NCBI GenBank assembly: GCA_002840095.1
Contig: PGZL01000014.1
Location: 1-56,011, forward strand
From: Gammaproteobacteria bacterium HGW-Gammaproteobacteria-1
Lineage (GTDB): Bacteria > Pseudomonadota > Gammaproteobacteria > Thiohalomonadales > Thiohalomonadaceae
Length of the DNA stretch: 56,011 nt
Direction: 5' to 3'
This document shows, one piece after another, positions 26,536 through 36,830 of the stretch. A program made the translations under genes and the position numbers. Each line of letters begins with the position of its first letter. The first letter of the stretch is position 1. Below the pieces are notes generated by a model. The model was not told where the DNA came from. It did not search any database and saw nothing but the letters and a program-made list of their open reading frames with translations.

Positions 26536-27822
26536 ATGAATCTGCTGCGGCTGAAACTCCACTGGCAGATTTTCATCGCACTGGCGCTTGCCGTCGCGGC
26601 CGGCCTGCTGGCCGGCCGCGACGGCGGCCTGTTCGGCGTCACTTTCTACCAGGTGTTCGACTTCGTCGGCACCCTGTTTCTCAATGTCCTCAAGATGCTG
26701 ATCGTGCCGTTGGTGGTGGCCTCCATCATCAGCGGTATCGCCGGCATCGGTTCATCCTCCGCCCTGGGCCGTTTGGGCGGGCGCACCCTCGTCTACTACC
26801 TGCTCACCAGCCTGCTGGCGATCCTGGTCGGTCTGCTGCTGGTCAACCTGGTCGCGCCTGGAATCGTGGACGGCGTACCCGCTCGGGAACGCCTGGGCCT
26901 GGTGGCCGACGGACAGAGCGTGCTGGCGGGGATGACGGGCCGCGGTGCCGGCGACGTGGTCGACGTGTTCCTGCGCATGGTGCCGGTCAACATCGTGGCC
27001 GCGGCCGCCGACGGGCAGATGCTGGGCCTGATCTTTTTCAGCCTGCTGTACGGCTATTTCATGACCCGCATCGGCGAGGCCTATGCGGAGGTGCAGTACA
27101 ACTTCTGGCACGGCCTGTTCAAGGTGATGATGCTGATCACCGAATGGGCGATGCGCTTCGCCCCCATCGGCGTGTTTGCCCTGGTGGCGCGGGTGGTCGC
27201 CGACACCGGTTTTGCCGCCTTTGCCCCCCTGGCCATGTTTTTCTTCACCGTAGTGGCCGCGCTGGCCGTTCATTTCCTCCTGACGCTGCCGCTGCTGCTG
27301 CGCCTGGTGGGGCGCGTCCACCCGTTGCGCCATTACCAGGCCATGGCGCCGGCGCTGCTGACGGCCTTTTCCACTGCCTCGTCTTCGGCCACCCTGCCGC
27401 TGACCCTGGAGTGCGTGGAGAAGAACGCCAAGGTCTCGAACCGCACCAGCAGTTTCGTGTTGCCCCTGGGGGCCACGGTGAACATGGACGGCACCGCGCT
27501 TTATGAGTGCGTGGCGGCCATGTTCATCGCCCAGGCCTACGGCCTGGAACTGAGTTTCGCCGTGCAGTTCACCGTGGTGCTGGTGGCGCTGCTCACCTCC
27601 ATCGGCGTGGCCGGCATCCCGGCGGCCAGCCTGGTGGCCATTGCCATCATCCTGGGCAGCATCGGCCTGCCGCTGGAGGGCATCGCCCTGATCCTGGCGG
27701 TGGACCGGGTGCTCGACATGTGCCGCACGGCGGTGAATGTCTACAGCGATTCCTGCGGCGCGGTGATCATCGCGCGGCTGGAGGGGGAGGAGGGGCTGCT
27801 GCCGGGAACGGCGCAGAGCTGA
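26536..27822 (+). CDS. Dicarboxylate/amino acid:cation symporter (DAACS, GltP/DctA-like)
   Basis: A 428-residue elevator-type transporter of the glutamate/aspartate and C4-dicarboxylate family. Signatures are the re-entrant hairpin motif [10 protein letters not shown] near 280, the TM7 motif NMDGTALYE near 320, the HP2 region [13 protein letters not shown], and the TM8 motif [22 protein letters not shown] in which the Asp/Arg/Asn residues bind substrate. The presence of Arg in DMCRTAVNV is compatible with acidic amino acids or dicarboxylates; I cannot separate them. It begins 15 nt after ppiD and converges on fabI with no clear terminator between. Confidence 0.92.
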   Translation: MNLLRLKLHWQIFIALALAVAAGLLAGRDGGLFGVTFYQVFDFVGTLFLNVLKMLIVPLVVASIISGIAGIGSSSALGRLGGRTLVYYLLTSLLAILVGLLLVNLVAPGIVDGVPARERLGLVADGQSVLAGMTGRGAGDVVDVFLRMVPVNIVAAAADGQMLGLIFFSLLYGYFMTRIGEAYAEVQYNFWHGLFKVMMLITEWAMRFAPIGVFALVARVVADTGFAAFAPLAMFFFTVVAALAVHFLLTLPLLLRLVGRVHPLRHYQAMAPALLTAFSTASSSATLPLTLECVEKNAKVSNRTSSFVLPLGATVNMDGTALYECVAAMFIAQAYGLELSFAVQFTVVLVALLTSIGVAGIPAASLVAIAIILGSIGLPLEGIALILAVDRVLDMCRTAVNVYSDSCGAVIIARLEGEEGLLPGTAQS

Positions 27823-27835
27823 ACCGTCCGGCTGC

Positions 27836-28624
27836 CTATTCGTCCTGCGGCACCGCCATGGCCTGGACGTGGTAGCCGGCGTCGACATAGAGCACGTCGC
27901 CGCTGATGCCGGAGGCAAGGTCCGAGCAGAGGAAGGCGGCGGCATTGCCCACTTCCTCGATGGTGACGTTGCGCCGCAGCGGTGAATTCTGCTCGCCATA
28001 ATCCAGCAGTTTGTTGAAGTCGCTGATGCCCTTGGCGGCCAGCGTCTTGATGGGGCCGGCGGAGATGGCATTGACCCGTATCTGTTCCGGCCCCAGGGCC
28101 GCCGCCATGTAGCGCACATTGGCTTCCAGGCTGGCCTTGGCCAGTCCCATCACGTTGTAGTGCGGCACGGCGCGCACGGCACCCAGATAGCTCATGGTGA
28201 GCAGGCAGCTGCCGGGACGCAGCATGCGGCGTCCGGCCTTGGCCAGGGCGACGAAGCTGTAGGAACTGATGTCGTGGGCGATCTGGAATCCTTCGCGGGT
28301 GACGTCGTCCAGGTAGTTGCCCTCGAGCTGACCGGCGGGCGCATAGGCCACGGAATGGACGATGACGTCCAGATGATCCCAGTAATCGTCCAGCTGCTCG
28401 AATACCTGCTCGATGTCAGTGTCGCTGCCGACGTCACAGGGCAGGATGATGTCCGAGTCGAGCTCGGCGGCCATTTTGCCGACACGCTCGCGCAGCTTGT
28501 CGTTCTGATAGGTAAAGGCCAGTTCGGCGCCTTCGCGGTGCATGGTCGCGGCGACGCCCCAGGCGATGGAGCGGTTGCTGGCCAGGCCGACGACGAGTAC
28601 ACGTTTTCCCTGCAGGAATCCCAT
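27836..28624 (-). CDS. fabI: Enoyl-[acyl-carrier-protein] reductase FabI
   Basis: A 262-residue SDR enzyme that reduces trans-2-enoyl-ACP with NADH in each cycle of fatty acid elongation, and the target of triclosan-type inhibitors. Residue numbering equals E. coli: Y146 (MSYLG), Y156 and K163 (YNVMGLAK). The NADH-binding [11 protein letters not shown] lies at residues 13-23, where FabI replaces the usual SDR glycine motif. The ATG at 28624 gives the exact family length; longer in-frame starts exist but are not supported. It is a single gene, divergent from the yej operon. Confidence 0.97.
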   Translation of the reverse strand: MGFLQGKRVLVVGLASNRSIAWGVAATMHREGAELAFTYQNDKLRERVGKMAAELDSDIILPCDVGSDTDIEQVFEQLDDYWDHLDVIVHSVAYAPAGQLEGNYLDDVTREGFQIAHDISSYSFVALAKAGRRMLRPGSCLLTMSYLGAVRAVPHYNVMGLAKASLEANVRYMAAALGPEQIRVNAISAGPIKTLAAKGISDFNKLLDYGEQNSPLRRNVTIEEVGNAAAFLCSDLASGISGDVLYVDAGYHVQAMAVPQDE

Positions 28625-28772
28625 GGCGATCTTCTGTTGTTCTGGTGTTCGGGCTCGTACTACTATGCATTGGCGTCCGCAGTGGACGGAACGAAAACCA
28701 TAGTACAACCGAAAAGGTCCGATTAACCAGCGACGCCATTCGCGCTTGCGCGGCGTTGCCATCATCACGACG

Positions 28773-30572
28773 ATGATAGTGCGAATATTCCGATATGCTC
28801 TTCTCGTCGGCGCGTTGTGCGGCGCGCCGTCTGCCGCCAGCGCCGCGCCGGCGCAGGCGCTGGGCTATGAGCCGGCCTATGCGCCGGGCTTTGCGCATTT
28901 CAACTACGTCAATCCCGCCGCCCCCAAGGGCGGCAGCGTCAATCTGTCGGCGGTGGGCAGTTTCGACAGCCTCAATCCGTATACCCTCAAAGGACAGGCG
29001 GCGGCGGGGCTGGATGCATTGATGTTCGAGACGCTGATGGCGTCGAGCATGGACGAGCCCTTCAGCCAGTACGGCCTGCTGGCGGAGGACGTGCAGCTGG
29101 CGCCGGACGGCCTGTCGGTCACCTATCGGCTGAACCGGCAGGCGCGTTTTTCCGACGGCAGCCCGGTCACCGCGGGCGACGTCAAGTTTTCCTTCGATAC
29201 CCTGCGCGAGAAAGGCCATCCGCGCTACCGTTTCTATTGGGCCGACATCACCGGCGCGGTGGTGGTGGACGCGCGCACAGTGCGTTTCGAGTTTGTCCGG
29301 GTCAATCCCGAGCTGCACATGATCGTCGGCCAGGTGCCGGTGTTTTCGCGCGCCTGGGTCGGCGGCGGCGAGTTCGACAAGACCGCCCTGACGCCCCCGT
29401 TGACCAGCGGTCCTTATCGCATCGAAAGGTACGAGCTGGGCAAATACATCACCTATGTGCGCAATCCGGACTACTGGGCCCGTGATCTGGGCGTGCGGCG
29501 CGGCATGTACAACTTCGAGCGCATCACTTTCAAGTTCTATCGCGATTTCACCGTGGCCCTGGAAGGGTTCAAGGCGGGCGAATTCGATTTCATCGTCGAG
29601 TACAACTCCAAGGTCTGGGCGCGTGACTACGGCGGCGCCAAGTTTCGTGACGGCCGCATCGTCAAGACCGAACTGGCCCATCACAACAACGCGGGTATGC
29701 AGGGCTTTGTGTTCAACCTGCGGCGGCCCCTGTTCCAGGACATCCGGGTGCGCCGTGCCCTGTCGCTGGCGCTGGATTTCGAGTGGTCCAACCGCAATCT
29801 GTTCTACAACCAGTATCAGCGCTGCGACAGCTACTTCAGCAATAGTGAACTGGCGGCACGCGGCGTGCCGCAAGGGGAGGAGCTGGCCTTGCTGGAGCCG
29901 TTCCGCGCCCAGCTGCCGCCGCAGCTGTTTACCCGGCCCTGGCTGCCGCCCAGCACCGATGCGCCCCACAGCCTGCGTGAGAACCTGTACCAGGCGCGGG
30001 CGCTGTTGCAGCAGGCGGGCTGGAACTATCGCGACGGCGCCCTGCGCAACGAGCGGGGCGAGCCCTTCCGTTTCGAGATCATGCTGGTGCAAAAGGGCTT
30101 CGAGCGTATCGTCGCACCGCTGGCGCGCAACCTGGAGAAGCTCGGCATCACGGTGGATTACCGCACCGTGGATCCGGCCCTGTACCAGCGGCGCACCGAC
30201 ACCTTCGACTTCGACATGATCGTGGAGGGCTTCGGCCAGTCGCAATCGCCGGGCAACGAACTGATGGACATGTTCCATTCGTCCTCCGCCGGACAGGAAG
30301 GCACCCGCAACGTCATCGGCATCAAGGACCCGGTGGTGGATGCGTTGATCGAAAAGGTGATCTACGCGCAGGATCGCCAGACGCTGGTGACCGCGGTGCA
30401 TGCCCTCGACCGGGTCCTGTTGTGGGGCGATTACCTGATTCCCCATTGGTACATCGGCACCCATCGCGTCGCCTATTGGAACCGCTTCGACCGTCCCGCC
30501 ACGCTACCGCTGTACTACAGCGCGGCGGACTGGATGCTGGCCACGTGGTGGTTCGGGGAGGATGCACGCTGA
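28773..30572 (+). CDS. yejA: Periplasmic oligopeptide-binding protein (YejA-like, SBP family 5)
   Basis: A 599-residue extracytoplasmic solute-binding protein with signal peptide about 1-24 (SAASA). Family 5 features: [24 protein letters not shown] at the mature N-terminus, [26 protein letters not shown] and [23 protein letters not shown]. These are close to the YejA/MppA peptide-binding group. The in-frame TTG at 28746 would lengthen the signal; ATG 28773 gives a normal one, though the Shine-Dalgarno is weak. It is the first gene of yejABEF; its stop overlaps yejB as TGATG. In E. coli the system imports peptides and microcin C. Confidence 0.92.
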   Translation: MIVRIFRYALLVGALCGAPSAASAAPAQALGYEPAYAPGFAHFNYVNPAAPKGGSVNLSAVGSFDSLNPYTLKGQAAAGLDALMFETLMASSMDEPFSQYGLLAEDVQLAPDGLSVTYRLNRQARFSDGSPVTAGDVKFSFDTLREKGHPRYRFYWADITGAVVVDARTVRFEFVRVNPELHMIVGQVPVFSRAWVGGGEFDKTALTPPLTSGPYRIERYELGKYITYVRNPDYWARDLGVRRGMYNFERITFKFYRDFTVALEGFKAGEFDFIVEYNSKVWARDYGGAKFRDGRIVKTELAHHNNAGMQGFVFNLRRPLFQDIRVRRALSLALDFEWSNRNLFYNQYQRCDSYFSNSELAARGVPQGEELALLEPFRAQLPPQLFTRPWLPPSTDAPHSLRENLYQARALLQQAGWNYRDGALRNERGEPFRFEIMLVQKGFERIVAPLARNLEKLGITVDYRTVDPALYQRRTDTFDFDMIVEGFGQSQSPGNELMDMFHSSSAGQEGTRNVIGIKDPVVDALIEKVIYAQDRQTLVTAVHALDRVLLWGDYLIPHWYIGTHRVAYWNRFDRPATLPLYYSAADWMLATWWFGEDAR

Positions 30573-31624
30573 TGGCCGCCTACATACTGAAACGCCTGTT
30601 GCTGATGGTGCCGACCCTGATCGGCGTGCTGCTGATCACCTTCATCGTGATTCAGTTCGTTCCCGGCGGTCCGGTCGAGCAGTTGGTGGCCCAGCTCAAG
30701 GGGCAGGGCGCCCACGGTGAGGTCAGTGCCGGCACCGAAGGGCTGTACCGCGGCGCCAAGGGCCTGGATGAGGAGCGCATCGCCGAACTGAAGGCGTTCT
30801 ACGGTTTCGACAAGCCGGCCTGGCAGCGTTTCGCCGCCATGCTGGGCAACTATCTCACCTTCAATCTGGGCGACAGTTACTTCCATCACCAGTCGGTGCT
30901 GGAGCTGGTGCTGGACAAGCTGCCGGTGTCCGTCAGCATCGGGCTGTGGACCTTCTTCATCACCTACCTCGCGTGTATTCCCCTCGGTATCGCCAAGGCG
31001 GTGCGCGACGGCTCGCGTTTCGACCTGGTGACCAGCACGCTGATCCTGATCGGCTACGCCATCCCCGGCTTCGTGCTGGGCATCGCCCTGCTGGTGCTGT
31101 TCGGCGGCGGCAGCTTCTGGGACCTGTTTCCCCTGCGCGGCCTCACCTCGGACAACTGGGAGCAGATGTCGCTGCTGGGCAAGGTGCTCGACTACCTGTG
31201 GCACATGGTGTTGCCCATCACGGCGTCGGTGGTGGGCAGTTTCGCGGTAATGACCATGCTCACCAAGAACAGTTTTCTGGAGGAGATACGCAAGCAATAC
31301 GTGCTCACCGCGCGCGCCAAGGGACTGAGCGAAAACGCCGTGCTGTACCGGCACGTGTTCCGCAACGCCATCATTCCGCTGATCACCGGTTTCCCCAGCG
31401 CCTTTCTCGCCGCCTTTTTCACCGGCAGCCTGCTCATCGAAACCATTTTTTCCCTCGATGGTCTCGGCCTGCTGTCCTATGAGTCGGTGCTCAAGCGCGA
31501 CTATCCGGTGGTGATGGGCACGCTCTACCTGTTCACCCTCATCGGCCTGGTCGGCAAGCTGCTGACCGACATCTGCTACGTGCTGGTGGACCCGCGCATC
31601 CAGTTCGAGGCGGTGAAGCAATGA
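30572..31624 (+). CDS. yejB: Peptide ABC transporter permease YejB
   Basis: A 350-residue inner-membrane permease of the DppB/OppB family with six TM helices. The N-terminus [24 protein letters not shown] is typical. The YejB hallmark is the extended periplasmic loop between TM1 and TM2 (GQGAHGEVSAGTEGLYRGAKG). The EAA loop that contacts the ATPase reads LTARAKGLSENAVLYRHVFRNAIIPLI. It is coupled to yejA (TGATG) and to yejE (ATGA). Confidence 0.94.
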   Translation: MAAYILKRLLLMVPTLIGVLLITFIVIQFVPGGPVEQLVAQLKGQGAHGEVSAGTEGLYRGAKGLDEERIAELKAFYGFDKPAWQRFAAMLGNYLTFNLGDSYFHHQSVLELVLDKLPVSVSIGLWTFFITYLACIPLGIAKAVRDGSRFDLVTSTLILIGYAIPGFVLGIALLVLFGGGSFWDLFPLRGLTSDNWEQMSLLGKVLDYLWHMVLPITASVVGSFAVMTMLTKNSFLEEIRKQYVLTARAKGLSENAVLYRHVFRNAIIPLITGFPSAFLAAFFTGSLLIETIFSLDGLGLLSYESVLKRDYPVVMGTLYLFTLIGLVGKLLTDICYVLVDPRIQFEAVKQ

Positions 31625-32643
31625 ACCCGTCGCCGGTCCGTTCCCGCGCCTGGCGCCGCTTCAAGGCCAATCGCCGCGGCTACGTCAGCCTGTGGCTGTT
31701 CGGCGTGTTGTTCGCGCTGTCGCTGGTGGCCGAGGCGCTGTCCAACGACAGGCCGCTGCTGGTGCGCTACGACGGCGAATATTATTTTCCGTTGCTCGTC
31801 ACCTATCCGGAAACCACCTTCGGCGGTGGCTTCGTCACCGAGACGGACTACCTCGATCCCTTCATCCGCGAACAGCTGAGCCGGGGCGACAACTGGGCGC
31901 TGTTTCCGCTCAATCCCTACGACTACGACACCATCAACTATTTCGCCCAGGCGCCCAATCCGGCGCCGCCGTCGGCGCAGAACCTGCTCGGTACCGACGA
32001 TCGCGGACGCGACGTGCTGGCGCGCCTGATCTACGGATTCCGCATCTCGGTGCTGTTCGGCCTGGCGTTGACCGTTATCGGCACGGTGGTGGGCATCGTG
32101 GCCGGGGCGGTGCAGGGCTATTTCGGCGGGCGTGTCGACCTGTATGCGCAGCGCTTCATGGAAATCTGGGGTTCCATGCCGGAGCTGTACCTGCTCATCA
32201 TCTTCGCGTCCATCTTCCAGCCCAGTATCCTGCTGCTGGTGGTACTGCTCAGCCTGTTCGGCTGGATGGGACTGGCCGACTACGTGCGCGCCGAATTCCT
32301 GCGCGGCCGCAACCTGGACTACGTCACCGCGGCCCGGGCCCTCGGCGTGTCCAATCGCACCATCATGTGGCGCCACCTGCTGCCCAACGCCATGACGCCG
32401 GTGGTGACCTTTCTGCCGTTCCGCGTCAGCGCCGCGATACTGGCGCTGACCAGCCTGGATTTTCTCGGTCTCGGCGTGCCGCCGACCACGCCCAGCCTGG
32501 GCGAGCTGCTGTCCCAGGGCAAGGAGAACATCGACGCCTGGTGGCTGTCGATCACCACCTTCGGCGTGCTGGTGGGCACCCTGATGCTGCTCATCTTCAT
32601 CGGCGAGGCGCTGCGTTCGGCGCTGGACACCAGGCAGGGCTAG
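31621..32643 (+). CDS. yejE: Peptide ABC transporter permease YejE
   Basis: A 340-residue permease of the DppC/OppC family, partner of YejB. TM1 near 20-40 is followed by a long periplasmic segment (about 45-130) as in YejE, with the LLGTDDRGRDVLARLIYGFRIS motif before TM2 and the EAA loop VTAARALGVSNRTIMWRHLLPNAM near 240. Its ATG overlaps the yejB stop; yejF begins 3 nt after its own stop. Confidence 0.94.
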   Translation: MNPSPVRSRAWRRFKANRRGYVSLWLFGVLFALSLVAEALSNDRPLLVRYDGEYYFPLLVTYPETTFGGGFVTETDYLDPFIREQLSRGDNWALFPLNPYDYDTINYFAQAPNPAPPSAQNLLGTDDRGRDVLARLIYGFRISVLFGLALTVIGTVVGIVAGAVQGYFGGRVDLYAQRFMEIWGSMPELYLLIIFASIFQPSILLLVVLLSLFGWMGLADYVRAEFLRGRNLDYVTAARALGVSNRTIMWRHLLPNAMTPVVTFLPFRVSAAILALTSLDFLGLGVPPTTPSLGELLSQGKENIDAWWLSITTFGVLVGTLMLLIFIGEALRSALDTRQG

Positions 32644-32646
32644 CGC

Positions 32647-34251
32647 ATGGAACCCTTGTTGCAGGTGGAGCAGCTCAGCGTCGCCTTCGGCCGGGCCGGG
32701 GCGCGGCAGAAGGTGGTGGACGGCATCAGTTTCTCCATCGCGCCGGGCGAGAAGCTGGCGCTGGTGGGCGAGTCGGGTTCGGGCAAATCGGTCACGGCGC
32801 TGTCCCTGCTGCGCCTGCACGACCGGCAGCAGAGCGAGTACCACGGCAGCGTGCGTTTTTCCGGCCGCGAACTGTTCGCCCTCGACGAGGCGGAGATGCG
32901 CCGGGTGCGCGGCCGCGACATCGCGATGATCTTCCAGGAGCCGATGATCGCGCTCAATCCGGTGTACACCATCGGCCAGCAGCTCATCGAGCCCCTGTTG
33001 CTGCATGAAAGGCTCGACGCCGCAGCGGCGCGCACGCGCGCCGTCGAACTGCTGGGGCGGGTGGGCATTCCCGATCCGGCGCAGCGCCTCGACGCCTATC
33101 CGCACATGCTGTCCGGCGGCCAGCGCCAGCGCGCCATGATCGCCATGGCCCTGGCCTGCAAGCCCAAGCTGCTCATCGCCGACGAGCCGACCACGGCACT
33201 GGACGTGACCATCCAGCGGCAGATACTGGATCTGCTCGATGAACTGCAGCGCGAATTCGGCATGGCCGTGCTGCTCATCACCCACGATCTCAACATGGTG
33301 CGCCACTTCGCCCACCGGGTCTGCGTGATGCAGAACGGGCGGCTGGTGGAACAGGGCGGCATGGCGGAGCTGTTCGCCGCGCCGCAGCATGCCTACACGC
33401 AGCAGCTGCTGGCCAGCGAGCCTGACGTGCTGCCCGCCGCAGCGGAGCGCAAGGCGCTGGAAGGGCAGCCGGATCTGCTCAGCGCGCACGGCCTGTCCTG
33501 CCACTTCCCCATCAAGGCCGGATTCTTCCGCCGCCAGGTGGGTGCGGTACGGGCGGTGGACGCCGTCGACCTCGCCCTGCGCCCCGGCGAAACCCTGGGC
33601 GTGGTGGGCGAGTCGGGTTCGGGCAAGTCGACGCTGGGCATGTGCCTGCTGCGGCTGCAATCATGCCGCGGCGAGATCAGCTTTGAAGGCCGCCGCCTGG
33701 ACACCCTGGACGGACGCGCCCTGCGCCCTTTGCGCCGCAACTTCCAGGTGGTGTTCCAGGACCCTTATTCGTCGCTGTCGCCGCGCATGACGGTGGAGCA
33801 AATCGTCGGCGAGGGATTGCAGCTGCACTTTCCGCAGCTGGATGCCACGGCGCGGCGGGCGCGCATCGTGCAGGGGCTGGAGGAAGTGGGCCTGTCCGGC
33901 GACATGCTGGAGCGCTATCCCCACGAATTTTCCGGCGGTCAGCGCCAGCGTATCGCCATTGCCCGCGCCGTGGTGCTGGAGCCGAAGTTGATCGTGCTCG
34001 ACGAGCCCACCAGCGCCCTCGACGTCTCGGTGCAGAAACAGGTACTCACCCTGCTGCGTGATCTGCAGCGCAGGCACCGCATGAGCTACCTGTTCATTTC
34101 CCACGATCTGAAGGTGATCCGCGCCATCGCCCATCGCGTGCTGGTGATGCGCGACGGCAGGGTGGTGGAACAGGGAGCGACGGAAGAGGTGTTCGATGCG
34201 CCGCAGCACGACTATACGAAGTCGTTGCTGGCGGCGGCGCTGTTTAAGTGA
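32647..34251 (+). CDS. yejF: Peptide ABC transporter ATP-binding protein YejF (two NBDs)
   Basis: A 534-residue tandem ATPase. Walker A GESGSGKS occurs at 41-48 and again at 321-328; each half has an ABC signature ([28 protein letters not shown]), a Walker B ([24 protein letters not shown]) and an H-loop (LLITHDL, LFISHDL). Both sites therefore look catalytically competent, and no separate second ATPase gene is needed. The TGA stop lies inside the first copies of the 7-nt repeat array at 34248, so the last two codons are part of the repeat or abut it. Confidence 0.95.
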   Translation: MEPLLQVEQLSVAFGRAGARQKVVDGISFSIAPGEKLALVGESGSGKSVTALSLLRLHDRQQSEYHGSVRFSGRELFALDEAEMRRVRGRDIAMIFQEPMIALNPVYTIGQQLIEPLLLHERLDAAAARTRAVELLGRVGIPDPAQRLDAYPHMLSGGQRQRAMIAMALACKPKLLIADEPTTALDVTIQRQILDLLDELQREFGMAVLLITHDLNMVRHFAHRVCVMQNGRLVEQGGMAELFAAPQHAYTQQLLASEPDVLPAAAERKALEGQPDLLSAHGLSCHFPIKAGFFRRQVGAVRAVDAVDLALRPGETLGVVGESGSGKSTLGMCLLRLQSCRGEISFEGRRLDTLDGRALRPLRRNFQVVFQDPYSSLSPRMTVEQIVGEGLQLHFPQLDATARRARIVQGLEEVGLSGDMLERYPHEFSGGQRQRIAIARAVVLEPKLIVLDEPTSALDVSVQKQVLTLLRDLQRRHRMSYLFISHDLKVIRAIAHRVLVMRDGRVVEQGATEEVFDAPQHDYTKSLLAAALFK

Positions 34252-34327
34252 CAAGTGACAAGTGACAAGTGACAAGTGACAAGAATCTGGAGCCGTTTCT
34301 TGCAACTTGTAACTTGTAACTTGCAAC
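34248..34327. repeat. Facing 7-nt tandem arrays (GTGACAA / TTGTAAC)
   Basis: Five exact tandem units GTGACAA (34248-34282), an 17-nt spacer, then four units TTGCAAC/TTGTAAC (34300-34327) that are near-complements of the left units, with one mismatch per unit. Transcripts could form an imperfect stem between the convergent yejF and mltD genes. The yejF stop is within the first unit; the mltD stop is 4 nt beyond the last. Confidence 0.85.
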
Positions 34328-34331
34328 TTTC

Positions 34332-35957
34332 TTAAAGATTCCCCGACTGCCGAATCACGTCCACGTACAGGGTCAGGCGCTGGCCCGGTTGCAGGTACTT
34401 CTTGCCGTCGAGTTTGTTCCAGCGCATGACGTTGTCGACGCTGACGCGGAAGCGCTGCGAGATGGTGGCGAGGGAGTCGCCGCTGCGCACGATGTAGCCG
34501 ATGCGTTGGCGGGTGCTGCTGCTGAAGGGGTGGGTGAAGCGGGCGGGATTGGTGCTGGCCACCTTCTCCTCCGCGGCGTCGGTCCAGATCACCAGCTTGC
34601 GGCCGGGCATCAGGGGATCGCGCGGCGCCATGCCGTTCCAGCGCGCCAGGGCGTTGACGCCCACGTCGTAGCGGCGCGCGATGCTCCACAACGAATCGCC
34701 GCCCCGGACCTGGTACTCCACGCGCTTGCCTTCGCGCGCCTGGTTCTGGGTGGCGAGCAGGCGTTGTTCCTCGCTCAGGCGGTAGCTGGCCAGCTTCTGC
34801 CGCGCCACCGGTATGGTCAGGGTGTGGCCGGCGCGTATGGTGTTGCCGCGCAGGCCGTTGACGCTTTTGACCAGTTCCACCGTGGTGCGGTAGTTCTGCG
34901 CGATCTGCAGCAGGCTTTCGCCGCTCTTGACGCGGTGCCGTTCCCAGCGCACGCGCCGTTCCGGCGGATAGTCGGCCAGTCTTTCCTTGAATCCCGCCAC
35001 GCGCTCGATGGGCAGCAGCAGCTGGTGCGGACCGTCCGGATCGGTGGCCCAGCGGTTGAAGCCGGGGTTGTAGAGGTAGATTTCCTCCAGGGAGATTTCC
35101 GCCAGCTCGGCGGCCAGGGCCAGGTCGATCTGGGAGTCCAGTTCCACCGCGGTAAGGAAGGGCTCGTTGGGCAGGGGCTCCAGGGTGACGCCATGGGTCT
35201 CGGGCTCGGTGACCAGGCGGGAGATGGCCAGCAGCTTGGGCACGTAGCCGCGGGTCTCGCGCGGCAGGTCCAGCGACCAGAAGTCCGTTGGCTTGCCGCG
35301 TGCCTTGTTGCGCGCCACGGCGCGCTGCACGGTGCCTTCGCCGGAATTGTAGGCGGCCAGGGCCAGCAGCCAGTCGCCGTCGAAGTGGTCGCGCAGGTAC
35401 TCCAGATAGTCGAGGGCGGCGCGGGTGGAGGCGGCGACGTCGCGGCGGCCGTCGTACCACCAGTTCTGTTTCAGGTCGAAGCGGCGCCCGGTACCGGGGA
35501 TGAACTGCCACAGTCCGGCGGCGCGGCCGTGGGAATAGGCGAAGGGCTGGAAGGCGCTTTCCACCACCGGCAGCAACGCGATTTCGGTGGGCATGTTGCG
35601 CTCTTCCACCGCCTCCACCAGGAGGTGGAGGTAGGGGGTGGCACGGGTGGCGACGCGGTCGAGGTAGGCCTGATGGCTGGCGTACCACTCCAGGTCGTTG
35701 CGGATGCCGGGATGTTCACGGTCCTGCAGGGCCATGCCGGTGCGGATGCGATCCCATAGGTCCTGCGGCGGCTCGCACAGGGCGCCGGGCAGGTCGGGCG
35801 TCAGCCAGAGGACGGCGACGGGCTCGGCCTGCTGTGCCGGTGCGGCAGCGTCGGCTGCCACCGCCTCGGTGGCGGCGGCATCGTCCTGTCGGGCCTGCTG
35901 CTGCAGACAGCCGGCCAGGACCAGCGGGAGCAGTGACAGCGTAAAAATCCGTAGCAT
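34332..35957 (-). CDS. mltD: MltD-like membrane-bound lytic transglycosylase with three LysM domains
   Basis: A 541-residue predicted outer-membrane lipoprotein (lipobox LAGC, C17). The Slt-type transglycosylase domain (about 105-230) has the catalytic glutamate E133 in LLPVVESAF, followed by AAGLWQFIPGTGRRF and the LALAAYNSGEGTV motif. Three LysM peptidoglycan-binding repeats follow, near 347-390 (HRVKSGESLLQIAQNY), 425-470 (YQVRGGDSLWSIARRY) and 495-538 (YIVRSGDSLATISQRF). It cleaves glycan strands to 1,6-anhydromuropeptides. ATG 35957 gives the best lipoprotein signal; an ATG at 35987 would add ten residues. MltD next to gloB matches the E. coli neighbourhood. Confidence 0.93.
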   Translation of the reverse strand: MLRIFTLSLLPLVLAGCLQQQARQDDAAATEAVAADAAAPAQQAEPVAVLWLTPDLPGALCEPPQDLWDRIRTGMALQDREHPGIRNDLEWYASHQAYLDRVATRATPYLHLLVEAVEERNMPTEIALLPVVESAFQPFAYSHGRAAGLWQFIPGTGRRFDLKQNWWYDGRRDVAASTRAALDYLEYLRDHFDGDWLLALAAYNSGEGTVQRAVARNKARGKPTDFWSLDLPRETRGYVPKLLAISRLVTEPETHGVTLEPLPNEPFLTAVELDSQIDLALAAELAEISLEEIYLYNPGFNRWATDPDGPHQLLLPIERVAGFKERLADYPPERRVRWERHRVKSGESLLQIAQNYRTTVELVKSVNGLRGNTIRAGHTLTIPVARQKLASYRLSEEQRLLATQNQAREGKRVEYQVRGGDSLWSIARRYDVGVNALARWNGMAPRDPLMPGRKLVIWTDAAEEKVASTNPARFTHPFSSSTRQRIGYIVRSGDSLATISQRFRVSVDNVMRWNKLDGKKYLQPGQRLTLYVDVIRQSGNL

Positions 35958-36018
35958 TGTTGTTCTCGTCCAGATAGTGGCCGCCATGGTAGGCCGGAGG
36001 CGCAGGCTGGTTCAAGGA

Positions 36019-36792
36019 TTAATCGAGCGAGTCCTTCCAGCCGCGCACGACGGCGAACACCGCGGCGCCGTCCGCCAGGGGGTGGCCGGCAAAGCGCTCC
36101 GCCGCCTGGATGACGGCGGGATCGGCGCTGCGCAGAAAGGGATTGGTCTTCAGTTCCTGCAACAGCGGCGCCGGCACGGTCGGTTCATGACGGGCACGGC
36201 GCCGGGCCACCTCGTCGCGGCGCAGCTGGATGTCAGCGTTGTCCGGCTCCACCACCAGGGCGAAGCGCAGGTTGGCGGCGGTGTATTCGTGGGCGCAGTA
36301 GAGCAGCGTGGCCTCGGGCAGGGCGGCGATGCGGCTGAGGGAGGCGTGCATCTGCTGCGGCGTGCCCTCGAACAGCCGGCCGCAGCCGGCGGTGAACAGG
36401 GTGTCGCCGCAGAACAGGGCGCCGTGGCCGAAATAGCACACGTGGCCGCGGGTATGGCCCGGCGTTTCCAGCACGGTGAACTCCAGGCCCAGCTCGTCCA
36501 GCGTCACCGTGTCGCCGTCGCTGACCGGATGGGTCAGGCCGGCGATGCGTTCGCGGGCCGGGCCGTAGACCGGGATATCATAGCGTTCGGTGAGGTCGCC
36601 GATGCCGCCGGTGTGGTCACCGTGATGGTGGGTGATGAGGATGGCCGCCGGTTCCAGGCCGTCCCGGGCCAGCCGCTCCAGCACCGGCGCCGCATCGCCC
36701 GGATCGACGATGGCGACACGGCGGCTGCCGGGCAGGCCCGGCAGCCAGATATAATTGTCGTCAAAGGCGGGAACACAACGGACATCAAGCAT
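36019..36792 (-). CDS. gloB: Hydroxyacylglutathione hydrolase (glyoxalase II)
   Basis: A 257-residue metallo-beta-lactamase-fold enzyme that hydrolyses S-D-lactoylglutathione to lactate and glutathione, the second step of methylglyoxal detoxification. Metal motif THHHGDH at 54-60; further ligands in ETPGHTRGH, the FCGDTLFTAGCGR block and the YCAHEYTAANLRFA block. The C-terminal glutathione-binding segment ends KTNPFLR. ATG 36792 gives the family start (MLDVRCVPAFDDNYIW). No Shine-Dalgarno is visible. It is divergent from the yafS-rnhA-dnaQ unit. Confidence 0.96.
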   Translation of the reverse strand: MLDVRCVPAFDDNYIWLPGLPGSRRVAIVDPGDAAPVLERLARDGLEPAAILITHHHGDHTGGIGDLTERYDIPVYGPARERIAGLTHPVSDGDTVTLDELGLEFTVLETPGHTRGHVCYFGHGALFCGDTLFTAGCGRLFEGTPQQMHASLSRIAALPEATLLYCAHEYTAANLRFALVVEPDNADIQLRRDEVARRRARHEPTVPAPLLQELKTNPFLRSADPAVIQAAERFAGHPLADGAAVFAVVRGWKDSLD

Positions 36793-36830
36793 AATGGGGC
36801 GAATGGTGACAGGGGTGGGGAGCGGGGTCA

